This document shows positions 45,139-56,000 of a stretch of 64,000 nt of DNA, one piece after another. Source of the DNA: Ariolimax columbianus. Lineage: Eukaryota; Mollusca; Gastropoda; Stylommatophora; Arionidae. Position numbers and translations under genes: made by a program. Under the pieces are notes generated by a model that did no database searches, was not told where the DNA came from, and was given only the letters and a program-made list of their open reading frames with translations. The stretch spans positions 7,154,478 through 7,218,477 of the forward strand of contig JAVGWX010000012.1 in assembly GCA_036924085.1 (NCBI GenBank), read 5' to 3'. Numbering within the stretch: position 1 is the first letter of the stretch; every line of letters starts with the position of its first letter.

Positions 45139-46018
45139 GTCAACGGTTAGTATGATCGGCTTGTGGTCGCTACCTGCCAGTTGGTTGGTTTAGCACCTGG
45201 GGGTCTATTTTATGGTGTATGTCCTGTGTGGAGAAGGCCAAATCTGGAGTCGAGGTGGTATGCCATGTTCTTGAATAGAAGCTAGGGCTATCCTCCGGCC
45301 TATTGATTATTGAGAGATTTGCATCTATCTCCCAATCTTCCACTTCGTCACCTCTGCTGTCTGTGTCAGAGTATCCCCATCTCTCCGAGTGGCTGTTGAA
45401 ATCTCCAACTACTATGCAGTTGGAGTCTCTGACCTCCATACTCGAGAGCGATAGGTCTCTATTTGGTGGTCCGTACAGATTGAAAATGCGGAGCTTCGTC
45501 TCTTGGGCCATTATGTCAACTCCTACAATTTCTGCTTGTCCGGTGTGATTGACAGATACCGCGCTACTCGGTATGCAGTTTCTGGTCAGTATCAGGACCC
45601 CTCCTTTGTGGCCTTCTCTATCTATACGGAAGGTCTGGTATCCTCTGATTGAGAATTTATGGTTATTGTTGAGGTGCGTTTCCTGGATACATGCCACGTC
45701 AATCTTACCTTCATGCAGGTGGTGTGTTAGGGAAAGTTTTTTGTTAATGACTCCCTCCGCATTCCACTGTAGTATTTTGAGGGTCTTGAGGTTTTGGCCA
45801 ATAGAAGTTGCCCCATAGCCATGTGCCTTGACTCCACGACACATGGGTGGGTGACCACCAGTAGTCAAGGGTGGGCCCCTTCGAGGCGTGAGGCCCGGCA
45901 CTATCGCTGCCTGGCGGGACTCCGCAGGATGAGCGCCATGCGTTTTTCTGATAGGTTGTACTGCCATCATACTGCGATTTACGTTGCACTGTTTTGTTAG
46001 GCTTGCGGCCCCGTGCAT
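45139..46018 (-). pseudogene. Endonuclease of LINE family A, frameshifted near its end
   Basis: The open frame 46,018-45,170 starts at an ATG in the SINE-like leader words (cggatgcac). Residues 1-75 have no recognised fold. The AP-endonuclease domain follows: ILQWNAEGVINKK, ACIQETHLNNNH (catalytic Glu), IFNLYGPPNRD, IVVGDFNSHSERW (Asp/Asn), TTSTPDLAFS. One base change of frame at about 45,170-45,180 moves LAGSDHKPIIL (the SDH motif) into the next frame, which continues as the RT frame. The true start could be a later ATG or the element may be translated without one. No separate ORF1 is visible. Confidence 0.88.
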
Positions 46019-46779
46019 CCGATTTCAACAGGCGTTTCTGTGGGGATGCCCTCCTTAGCCTTTGGCTGTCCCCAGCCTATCTGCAAGGCAGCAGTTGTTT
46101 ATGATCAGAGTTGTCTCTCTTATGGAAGTTGTCTTACTAGACTATCGAGTCTTCAATACTCGTGTCTATAGGGTGCAATGATGATATGTGAGATGATATA
46201 TGAGATGGACTGGTTTACCCGGAAGAGAGGCAGTCCAGTGTGTCTGTATCCCAGGATCGTCACGTCCTGCCAGAAACGTAGCATTTGCATGTGAGTGGGG
46301 TATCTCTTTTTCCTTTTATTTTCTTGGCTTCTATGCAGGGATGGTACGCCTAGCATTCCCCGCCACCTGGGGTGTTGACACAGTGGGGCAGGTGTGCAAT
46401 GTCCGCTGGTCTGCATCTCTTCTGCGTCCAGCATGATAGTTATATGGCTGATAACGTACAGAGGTAGATATCGTAGCCGGAGTGCATTTAGCCAGAGGAC
46501 AAGCCTGGTAATGTCACAGAGATGTTGTTCGCCTGGTGTGCGGACAACTCTCATGGTCAGTGGTTGAGTCTTGACAATTCACAGTGAGGTGGCTGCTCTA
46601 CTGTTTTCGACACCCCGACCAGGTACTAAGTCTTTGGTTGGTGGTTTCGCACCCAATCGCCGTATAAGGTGAGTATCAAGCAGTTATCCGCCCGCCTTGA
46701 TTGGCGGACGGCAAGGACCTCTTACTGTGGCTCTACCTGATAGGGCTGGGGCGCAAGCCCCAGGTCCCGAGCATGTAGG
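46019..46779 (-). other. Family A leader and spacer-like DNA
   Basis: Non-coding on the element strand. It corresponds to 39,020-40,000 of the plus copy, block by block (for example tcaaccactgaccatgagag, ggcggggaatgctaggcgta, caggacgtgacgatcctggg). The part next to the 28S end is presumably derived from rDNA spacer; its origin is inferred. Confidence 0.7.
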
Positions 46780-47015
46780 AGCCTCCCATTGCAGTGGTGC
46801 TGAGATTTTGGACGAGATTGTGGCTTACAAGGGTTCGGCCGTAATCCCCCACATGGTAGCCTCGCGCCCTTGGCTTATCAGCCTGGTACGTGAACCAAAG
46901 TGTCTGCGGCTCCTCTCGATTTCAGCTGGTTTTCCGTAGAAGCGCCCTGTCATTTGTAGGGTAAAACTGACCTGTCTTCAGATGATCTATTTCCAGCACC
47001 CGTTCACTATTTGGT
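46780..47015 (-). pseudogene. 28S rRNA 3' end, degraded
   Basis: On the minus strand: gaacgggtgctggaaatag, gacaggtcagttttacccta, tcgagaggagccgcagacac, tggttcacgtaccaggctg, gggggattacggccgaaccc. Same segment as 38,826-39,020 with many differences. Confidence 0.8.
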
Positions 47016-47556
47016 CAGACGAATTTATTGAGGGCTTTTTGTTTATCAATGACCAGGTAGCGTTCTTTCATTTGAGTGTTTGAGAGCTGACTTGTCATCC
47101 GTGAGTCTAATACCAGCGTACGTTCATTATTAGACCTAAACGGCAGTGCTCTCGATTTGTCAGTTGTTCTACAGTATTGGCGTGTTCAGTCAAATTAAGC
47201 CGCAGGTTCCACACCTGGTGGTGCCCTTCCGTCAATTCCCTTAGCGAGACAATCAAGTTTCTTAGGGGTAGCCCCAGATTTTCGAGGGTCTAATTCCACC
47301 ACATGTTCTCTATTAGACCCCACTAAGGTGTACTTTTTGATAGTCATTCTGCAGTATTGGCGTGTTAAGTTAATTTAAGCCTCAGGCTCCACTCCTGATA
47401 GTGCTCTTCCGTCATTTCCTTTTTCAGAACACTGGATGCAGACCAAACCGGGCCACAGGGGGCATAGCCCCAGATTTCTGAGGGTCTAAATCCAGCACCA
47501 GTTCCATATTAGACCCCAGAAGAGTGGTCTCGGCATGTCAATCATTTCAGTGTTGG
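47016..47556 (-). pseudogene. Tandem 18S/28S junction repeats
   Basis: The 18S stretch around position 1,130-1,150 (gacggaagggcaccaccagg to tttgactgaacacg on the minus strand) recurs at 47,361-47,420 and 47,181-47,267, besides the intact version at 47,557-47,620. Each is followed by a degraded 28S stretch with gtctaata-gaac and tagaccc (about 47,475-47,525, 47,283-47,325 and 47,100-47,140). Spacing is roughly 190 bases. Confidence 0.8.
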
Positions 47557-48795
47557 CCGTGTTGAGTCAAATTAAGCCGCAGGCTCCACTCCTGGTGGTG
47601 CCTTTCCGTCAATTCCTTTAAGTTTCAGCTTTGCAACCATACTTCCCCCGGAACCCAAACACTTTGGTTTCCCGGAAGCTGCCCGCAGAGTCATCGAAGC
47701 AACTCCTGCGGATCGCTAGTCGGCATCGTTTATGGTCAGAACTACGACGGTATCTGATCGTCTTCGCGCCTCTGACTTTCGTTCTTGATTAATGAAAACA
47801 TTCTTGACAAATGCTTTCGCAGTAGCTCGTCTTGCGGCGATCCAAGAATTTCACCTCTAACGCCGCAATACGAATGCCCCCGTTTGTCACTGTTAATCAT
47901 TACCTCCAGTTCCGAAAACCAACAAAATAGAACCGAGGTCCTATTCCATTATTCCATGCACCATTATTCAGGCAGCCGAGGCCTGCTTTGAACACTCTAA
48001 TTTTTTCAAAGTAAACGCGCCGGCCACCCAGGACGCTCAGCGAAGAGCACCCGTGGGAGAGAGCCGGCAGACGGTAGGGCAGGAGACAACGGGCAGTGAA
48101 CCGGCGTGAGCCGGACCGCCCGCCTGCGCCTGGGATCCAACTACGAGCTTTTTAACTGCAACAACTTTAATATACGCTATTGGAGCTGGAATTACCGCGG
48201 CTGCTGGCACCATACTTGCCCTCCAATAGATCCTCATTAAAGGGTTTAAAGTGTACTCATTCCAATTACGGGGCCTCGAAAGAGGCCCGTATTGTTATTT
48301 TTCGTCACTACCTCCCCGTGCCGGGAGTGGGTAAGTTGCGCGCCTGCTGCCTTCCTTGGATGTGGTAGCCGTTTCTCATGCTCCCTCTCCGGAATCGAAC
48401 CCTGATTCCCCGTTACCCGTTACAAACATGGTAGGCATGTCACGTACCATCGACATTTGATAGGGCAGACATTTGAAAGATGCGTCGCCGGCACATGAGG
48501 CCATGCGATCAGCACAAAGTTATCCAGAGTCACCAGTGGGGACGCCGCAACCCCGCGAGGGGAAACGACGATTGGTTTTGAAATAATAAAATCGCTCTTT
48601 CCGCGAGGGTCGGAGCTTGGTAAGCATGTATTAGCTCTAGAATTGCCACAGTTATCCAAGTAGGATCGTGTCATCAAAGGAACCTCGACTGATTTAATGA
48701 GCCATTCGCGGTTTCACCGTGAGACAGTGTGAACTTAGACATGCATGGCTTAATCTTTGAGACAAGCATATGACTACTGGCATGATCAACCAGAT
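47557..48795 (-). rRNA. Partial 18S rRNA (5' two thirds), part of a mobile element
   Basis: The minus strand starts tatctggttgatcatgccag at 48,795, with one change from the universal 5' end. It continues through gccagcagccgcggtaattc, V4, the 900-region (gtgaaattcttggatcgccg), gaagacgatcagataccgtc and aggaattgacggaaaggcac, ending at gcggcttaatttgactcaac and acgg. All blocks are nearly unaltered. The remaining 600 bases of 18S, including the decoding site, are missing. It extends about 340 bases further into 18S than the plus copy. Confidence 0.93.
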
Positions 48796-49411
48796 ATATG
48801 TCGGAGACGTACGTACAGCACACACCGGTCGGCGGAGGAAGGGTGTGTAAAAAGCCTCGCTGGGACGACGGCCGCAGGGACCGACTGACGGGACGGACGG
48901 ACGGTTTGTTCCACCCGTCCCTCACTCCGTCGACCTAGGACCGCCTGATAGGGGCCTCCCACACGCACCAGACGACCGACCGACCGGAGGGATGGCAGCG
49001 CTCTGTGCAGAACGGATCCCAACGACCTCGGCGATGAATTTCACTGGGACTAGAGACAATTTGGCCTGCCCTTCTCCGTAGGGAGAACGCAGGGCCTCGA
49101 GGCAACGATTCCTGCTTTCCATTTGCCGGTCACAAGCTCTTTGCGAGAGTCGGACCACCAGCGAGACGTACTGTCGAGCTCTGCTATAAGCCTTAGATAA
49201 ATCACCACGGACGGACCACGTTTTTTGATACGGACCAGACCAGTGCACCTCGGTGGAGGAGCCACTACAACAAACCGCACCCAATTCGCTCTACGGGGAA
49301 AGGCAGGCGAGCGTTTTCCGCAAGCCCGCGCTATCGCTCCGTCTGGCGGGACTGAGATCGCTTTACGAACACTGGTTGAAATTGAGTCGCTGCGGCGAGA
49401 CAACTACCCCA
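48796..49411 (-). other. Probable pre-rRNA 5' external transcribed spacer
   Basis: Reverse complement of 37,064-37,690 with only scattered differences; begins tggggtagttgtctcgcc at 49,411 on the minus strand. The sharp shared start suggests a transcript 5' end. Confidence 0.7.
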
Positions 49412-49422
49412 GGTCTGTGATT
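49412..49422. repeat. Target-site duplication of the 7.3-kb element (right copy)
   Basis: ggtctgtgatt, identical to 42,068-42,078. The minisatellite unit it belongs to continues at 49,423. Confidence 0.9.
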
Positions 49423-49605
49423 GACAATCCCGCTTTGTAACACGAATTCCAGGTGGTCGGCCATTTTCTTATCCATATTCAATTGCAGATGGATGTTAAT
49501 GATTGCATCTCCACCAATCTGTATGAGTTCTGCCTGGATTGTAACCATTCCAGCAGATTTCTCCTTCTTGAAGGTCTTCATCGATGCAGCCACCTCCTCT
49601 TTAAT
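49423..49605 (-). pseudogene. RTE-type RT fragment
   Basis: The minus strand reads EEVAASMKTFKKEKSAGMVT and IQAELIQIGGDAIINI, the fingers of an RTE-like RT (KSAGxDNIPAELIQAGG in intact relatives), then HLEFVLQSGIVNHRP leading into the minisatellite. It is the right flank of the 7.3-kb insertion. Confidence 0.65.
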
Positions 49606-50036
49606 TATCGGTTTGTCTTAATCAATCCTGGGAGGTCAGGGGGCGATTGCATTTTCTGGCTCACCCTGACACTCATGATTGTCAGATTCGGTTGGTATTC
49701 CGTCCAGCGTGCCAATCTGTACCTTTCTAAGGCATTTTCTATTCTTATGTGCATTATCGTGCTACGACCTTGTATAGGCCTTACTAGATTATTGACATTA
49801 TTGTATTCCGCTGTGAGCATCGTGTCTGCCAAATGTGTGCATGCTCAATAACCTTACACTGTTCAGCGATCCACAACTTTGTTGTATATTTAACCTTGAA
49901 CGATATTTCTCCATTTATCACGCAATAAGTGTTGGACCATTCTGGAGTGTTCTTTATACACTTCAATATACTTCTCTTATCGCACAGATCACATTTTTCT
50001 TTTACAATCCAGGATTTTCTTGTTGCCTGTTGCTTC
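49606..50036. other. No recognisable gene
   Basis: Short frames on both strands without known motifs, just before the large satellite. Confidence 0.4.
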
Positions 50037-53000
50037 TCTAGGATAGCTCTTGTTGAATATATTACTAGGATAGCTCTTGTTGAGTCTATTACTAGGATAG
50101 CTCTTGTCTATTACTAGGATAGCTCTTGTTGAGTCTATTACTAGGATAGCTCTTGTCTATTACTAGGATAGCTCTTGTTGTGTCTATTACTAGGATAGCT
50201 CTTGTTGGGTCTATTACTAGGATAGCTCTTGTCTATTACTAGGATAGCTCTTGTCTATTACTAGGATAGCTCTTGTCTATTACTAGGATAGCTCTTGTCT
50301 ATTACTAGGATAGCTCTTGTCTATTACTAGGATAGCTCTTGTCTATTACTAGGATAGCTCTTGTCTATTACTAGGATAGCTCTTGTCTATTACTAGGATA
50401 GCTCTTGTCTATTACTAGGATAGCTCTTGTTGTGTCTATTACTAGGATAGCTCTTGTCTATTACTAGGATAGCTCTTGTCTATTACTAGGATAGCTCTTG
50501 TTGAGTCTATTACTAGGATAGCTCTTGTATATTACTAGGATAGCTCTTGTCTATTACTAGGATAGCTCTTGTTGAGTCTATTACTAGGATAGCTCTTGTC
50601 TATTACTAGGATAGCTCTTGTCTATTACTAGGATAGCTCTTATCTATTACTAGGATAGCTCTTGTCTATTACTAGGATAGCTCTTGTCTATTACTAGGAT
50701 AGCTCTTGTCTATTACTAGGATAGCTCTTGTCTATTACTAGGATAGCTCTTGTTGAGTCTATTACTAGGATAGCTCTTGTATATTACTAGGATAGCTCTT
50801 GTCTATTACTAGGATAGCTCTTGTTGAGTCTATTACTAGGATAGCTCTTGTCTATTACTAGGATAGCTCTTGTCTATTACTAGGATAGCTCTTGTCTATT
50901 ACTAGGATAGCTCTTGTATATTACTAGGATAGCTCTTGTCCATTACTAGGATAGCTCTTGTTTATTACTAGGATAGCTCTTGTCTATTACTAGGATAGCT
51001 CTTGTATATTACTAGGATAGCTCTTGTCCATTACTAGGATAGCTCTTGTCTATTACTAGGATAGCTCTTGTCTATTACTAGGATAGCTCTTGTCTATTAC
51101 TAGGATATCTCTTGTCTATTACTAAGATAGCTCTTGGTGCGTCTATTACTAGGATAGCTCTTGTCTATTACTAGGATAGCTCTTGTCTATTACTAAGATA
51201 GCTCTTGGTGCGTCTATTACTAGGATATCTCTTGCCTATTACTAGGATAGCTCTTGTCTATTACTAGGATATCTCTTGTTGAGTCTATTACTAGGATAGC
51301 TCTTGTCTTTTACTAGGATAGCTCTTGTCTATTACTAAGATAGCTCTTGGTGCGTCTATTACTAGGATATCTCTTGCCTATTACTAGGATAGCTCTTGTT
51401 GTGTCTATTACTAGGATAGCTCTTGTCTATTACTAAGATAGCTCTTGGTGCGTCTATTACTAGGATAGCTCTTGTCTATTACTAGGATAGCTCTTGTCTA
51501 TTACTAAGATAGCTCTTGGTGCGTCTATTACTAGGATATCTCTTGCCTATTACTAGGATAGCTCTTGTCTATTACTAGGATATCTCTTGTTGAGTCTATT
51601 ACTAGGATAGCTCTTGTCTTTTACTAGGATAGCTCTTGTCTATTACTAGGATAGCTCTTGTTGAGTCTATTACTAGGATAGCTCTTGTTGAGTCTATTAC
51701 TAGGATAGCTCTTGTTGAGTCTATTACTAGGATAGCTCTTGTTGAGTCTATTACTAGGATAGCTCTTGTCTATTACTAGGATAGCTCTTGTCTATTACTA
51801 GGATAGCTCTTGTCTATTACTAGGATAGCTCTTGTCTATTACTAGGCTAGCTCTTGTCTATTACTAGGATAGCTCTTGTCTATTACTACGATAGCTCTTG
51901 TCTATTACTAGGCTAGCTCTTGTCTATTACTAGGATAGCTCTTGTCTATTACTACGATAGCTCTTGTCTATTACTACGATAGCTCTTGTCTATTACTAGG
52001 ATAGCTCTTGTCTATTACTAGGATAGCTCTTGTCTATTACTAGGATAGCTCTTGTTGAATCTATTACTAGGATAGCTCTTGTCTATTAATATGATAGCTC
52101 TTCTTATGTCTATTACTAGGATAGCTCTTGTCTATTACTAGGATAGCTCTTGTCTATTACTAGGATAGCTCTTGTCTTTTACTAGGATAGCTCTTGTCTA
52201 TTACTAGGAAAGCTCTTGTTGTCTATTACTAGGATAGCTCTAGTTGTGTCTATTACTAGGATAGATCTTGTCTTTTACTAGGATAGCTCTTGTCTATTAC
52301 CAGGATAGATCTTGTCTATTACTAGGATAGCTCTTGTTGAGTCTTTTACTAGGATAGCTCTTGTCTATTACTAGGATAGCTCTTGTTGGGTCTATTACTA
52401 GGATAGCTCTTGTCTATTACTAGGATAGCTCTTGTCTATTACTATGATAGCTCTTGTCTATTACTAGGATAGCTCTTGTCTATTACTAGGATAGCTCTTG
52501 TCTATTACTAGGATAGCTCTTGTCTATTACTAGGATAGCTCTTGTCTATTACTAGGATAGCTCTTGTTGGGTCTTTTACCAGGATAGCTCTTGTCTATTA
52601 CTAGGATAGCTCTTGTTGGGTCTATTACTAGGATAGCTCTTGTTGAGTCTATTACTAGGATAGCTCTTGTTGAGTCTATTACTAGGATAGCTCTTGTCTA
52701 TTACTAGGATAGCTCTTGTCTATTACTAGGATAGCTCTTGTTGAGTCTATTACTAGGATAGCTCTTGTATATTACTAGGATAGCTCTTGTCTATTACTAG
52801 GATAGCTCTTGTTGAGTCTATTACTAGGATAGCTCTTGTCTATTACTAGGATAGCTCTTGTCTATTACTAGGATAGCTCTTATCTATTACTAGGATAGCT
52901 CTTGTCTATTACTAGGATAGCTCTTGTCTATTACTAGGATAGCTCTTGTCTATTACTAGGATAGCTCTTGTCTATTACTAGGATAGCTCTTGTTGAGTCT

Positions 53001-56000
53001 ATTACTAGGATAGCTCTTGTATATTACTAGGATAGCTCTTGTCTATTACTAGGATAGCTCTTGTTGAGTCTATTACTAGGATAGCTCTTGTCTATTACTA
53101 GGATAGCTCTTGTCTATTACTAGGATAGCTCTTGTCTATTACTAGGATAGCTCTTGTCTATTACTAGGATAGCTCTTGTATATTACTAGGATAGCTCTTG
53201 TCCATTACTAGGATAGCTCTTGTTTATTACTAGGATAGCTCTTGTCTATTACTAGGATAGCTCTTGTATATTACTAGGATAGCTCTTGTCCATTACTAGG
53301 ATAGCTCATGTCTATTACTAGGATAGCTCTTGTCTATTACTAGGATAGCTCTTGTCTATTACTAGGATAGCTCTTGTCTATTACTAGGATAGCTCTTCTC
53401 TATTACTAGGATAGCTCTTGTCCATTACTAGGATAGCTCTTGTCTATTACTAGGATAGCTCTTGTCTATTACTAGGATAGCTCTTGTTGTGTCTATTACT
53501 AGGATAGCTCTTGTCTATTACTAAGATAGCTCTTGGTGCGTCTATTACTAGGATAGCTCTTGTCTATTACTAGGATAGCTCTTGTCTATTACTAAGATAG
53601 CTCTTGGTGCGTCTATTACTAGGATATCTCTTGTCTATTACTAGGATAGCTCTTGTCTATTACTAGGATAGCTCTTATCTATTACTAGGATAGCTCTTGT
53701 CTATTACTAGGTTAGCTCTTGTCTATTACTAGGATAGCTCTTGTCTATTACTAGGATAGCTCTTGTCTATTACTAGGATAGCTCTTGTTGAGTCTATTAC
53801 TAGGATAGCTCTTGTATATTACTAGGATAGCTCTTGTCTATTACTAGGATAGCTCTTGTTGAGTCTATTACTAGGATAGCTCTTGTCTATTACTAGGATA
53901 GCTCTTGTCTATTACTAGGATAGCTCTTGTCTATTACTAGGATAGCTCTTGTCTATTACTAGGATAGCTCTTGTATATTACTAGGATAGCTCTTGTCCAT
54001 TACTAGGATAGCTCTTGTTTATTACTAGGATAGCTCTTGTCTATTACTAGGATAGCTCTTGTATATTACTAGGATAGCTCTTGTCCATTACTAGGATAGC
54101 TCTTGTCTATTACTAGGATAGCTCTTGTCTATTACTAGGATAGCTCTTGTCTATTACTAGGATATCTCTTGTCTATTACTAAGATAGCTCTTGGTGCGTC
54201 TATTACTAGGATAGCTCTTGTCTATTACTAGGATAGCTCTTGTCTATTACTAAGATAGCTCTTGGTGCGTCTATTACTAGGATATCTCTTGCCTATTACT
54301 AGGATAGCTCTTGTCTATTACTAGGATATCTCTTGTTGAGTCTATTACTAGGATAGCTCTTGTCTTTTACTAGGATAGCTCTTGTCTATTACTAAGATAG
54401 CTCTTGGTGCGTCTATTACTAGGATATCTCTTGCCTATTACTAGGATAGCTCTTGTTGTGTCTATTACTAGGATAGCTCTTGTCTATTACTAAGATAGCT
54501 CTTGGTGCGTCTATTACTAGGATAGCTCTTGTCTATTACTAGGATAGCTCTTGTCTATTACTAAGATAGCTCTTGGTGCGTCTATTACTAGGATATCTCT
54601 TGCCTATTACTAGGATAGCTCTTGTCTATTACTAGGATATCTCTTGTTGAGTCTATTACTAGGATAGCTCTTGTCTTTTACTAGGATAGCTCTTGTCTAT
54701 TACTAGGATAGCTCTTGTTGAGTCTATTACTAGGATAGCTCTTGTTGAGTCTATTACTAGGATAGCTCTTGTTGAGTCTATTACTAGGATAGCTCTTGTT
54801 GAGTCTATTACTAGGATAGCTCTTGTCTATTACTAGGATAGCTCTTGTCTATTACTAGGATAGCTCTTGTCTATTACTAGGATAGCTCTTGTCTATTACT
54901 AGGCTAGCTCTTGTCTATTACTAGGATAGCTCTTGTCTATTACTACGATAGCTCTTGTCTATTACTAGGCTAGCTCTTGTCTATTACTAGGATAGCTCTT
55001 GTCTATTACTACGATAGCTCTTGTCTATTACTACGATAGCTCTTGTCTATTACTAGGATAGCTCTTGTCTATTACTAGGATAGCTCTTGTCTATTACTAG
55101 GATAGCTCTTGTTGAATCTATTACTAGGATAGCTCTTGTCTATTAATATGATAGCTCTTCTTATGTCTATTACTAGGATAGCTCTTGTCTATTACTAGGA
55201 TAGCTCTTGTCTATTACTAGGATAGCTCTTGTCTTTTACTAGGATAGCTCTTGTCTATTACTAGGATAGCTCTTGTTGTCTATTACTAGGATAGCTCTAG
55301 TTGTGTCTATTACTAGGATAGATCTTGTCTTTTACTAGGATAGCTCTTGTCTATTACCAGGATAGATCTTGTCTATTACTAGGATAGCTCTTGTTGAGTC
55401 TTTTACTAGGATAGCTCTTGTCTATTACTAGGATAGCTCTTGTTGGGTCTATTACTAGGATAGCTCTTGTCTATTACTAGGATAGCTCTTGTCTATTACT
55501 ATGATAGCTCTTGTCTATTACTAGGATAGCTCTTGTCTATTACTAGGATAGCTCTTGTCTATTACTAGGATAGCTCTTGTCTATTACTAGGATAGCTCTT
55601 GTCTATTACTAGGATAGCTCTTGTTGGGTCTTTTACCAGGATAGCTCTTGTCTATTACTAGGATAGCTCTTGTTGGGTCTATTACTAGGATAGCTCTTGT
55701 TGAGTCTATTACTAGGATAGCTCTTGTTGAGTCTATTACTAGGATAGCTCTTGTCTATTACTAGGATAGCTCTTGTCTATTACTAGGATAGCTCTTGTTG
55801 AGTCTATTACTAGGATAGCTCTTGTATATTACTAGGATAGCTCTTGTCTATTACTAGGATAGCTCTTGTTGAGTCTATTACTAGGATAGCTCTTGTCTAT
55901 TACTAGGATAGCTCTTGTCTATTACTAGGATAGCTCTTATCTATTACTAGGATAGCTCTTGTCTATTACTAGGATAGCTCTTGTCTATTACTAGGATAGC

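Larger units (their letters stand above)
42079..49411 (-). mobile_element. LINE family A with pre-rRNA-derived 5' module, near full length
   Basis: A 7.3-kb insertion read on the minus strand. In order: ETS-like leader (49,411-48,796), 18S rRNA positions 1 to about 1,150 (48,795-47,557), 18S/28S junction repeats (47,556-47,016), 28S 3' end (47,015-46,780), spacer and LINE leader (46,779-46,019), endonuclease (46,018-45,139), RT and RNase H (45,138-42,106), and GAA-rich tail (about 42,096-42,079). The 11-bp duplication lies immediately outside both ends. The insertion splits a 40-bp minisatellite that is continuous once the element is removed. Coding damage is slight (one frameshift, one nonsense codon), so the copy is young. 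Confidence 0.92.

Noticed and set aside
37691..48795. Two 18S sequences as a functional rDNA locus
   Set aside because: Neither has the 3' part of 18S, ITS1, 5.8S or the body of 28S, and both lie inside units bounded by target-site duplications.
37064..49411. The two rRNA blocks as one inverted segmental duplication
   Set aside because: They have different lengths, different flanking repeats and different target duplications, which fits two insertions better.
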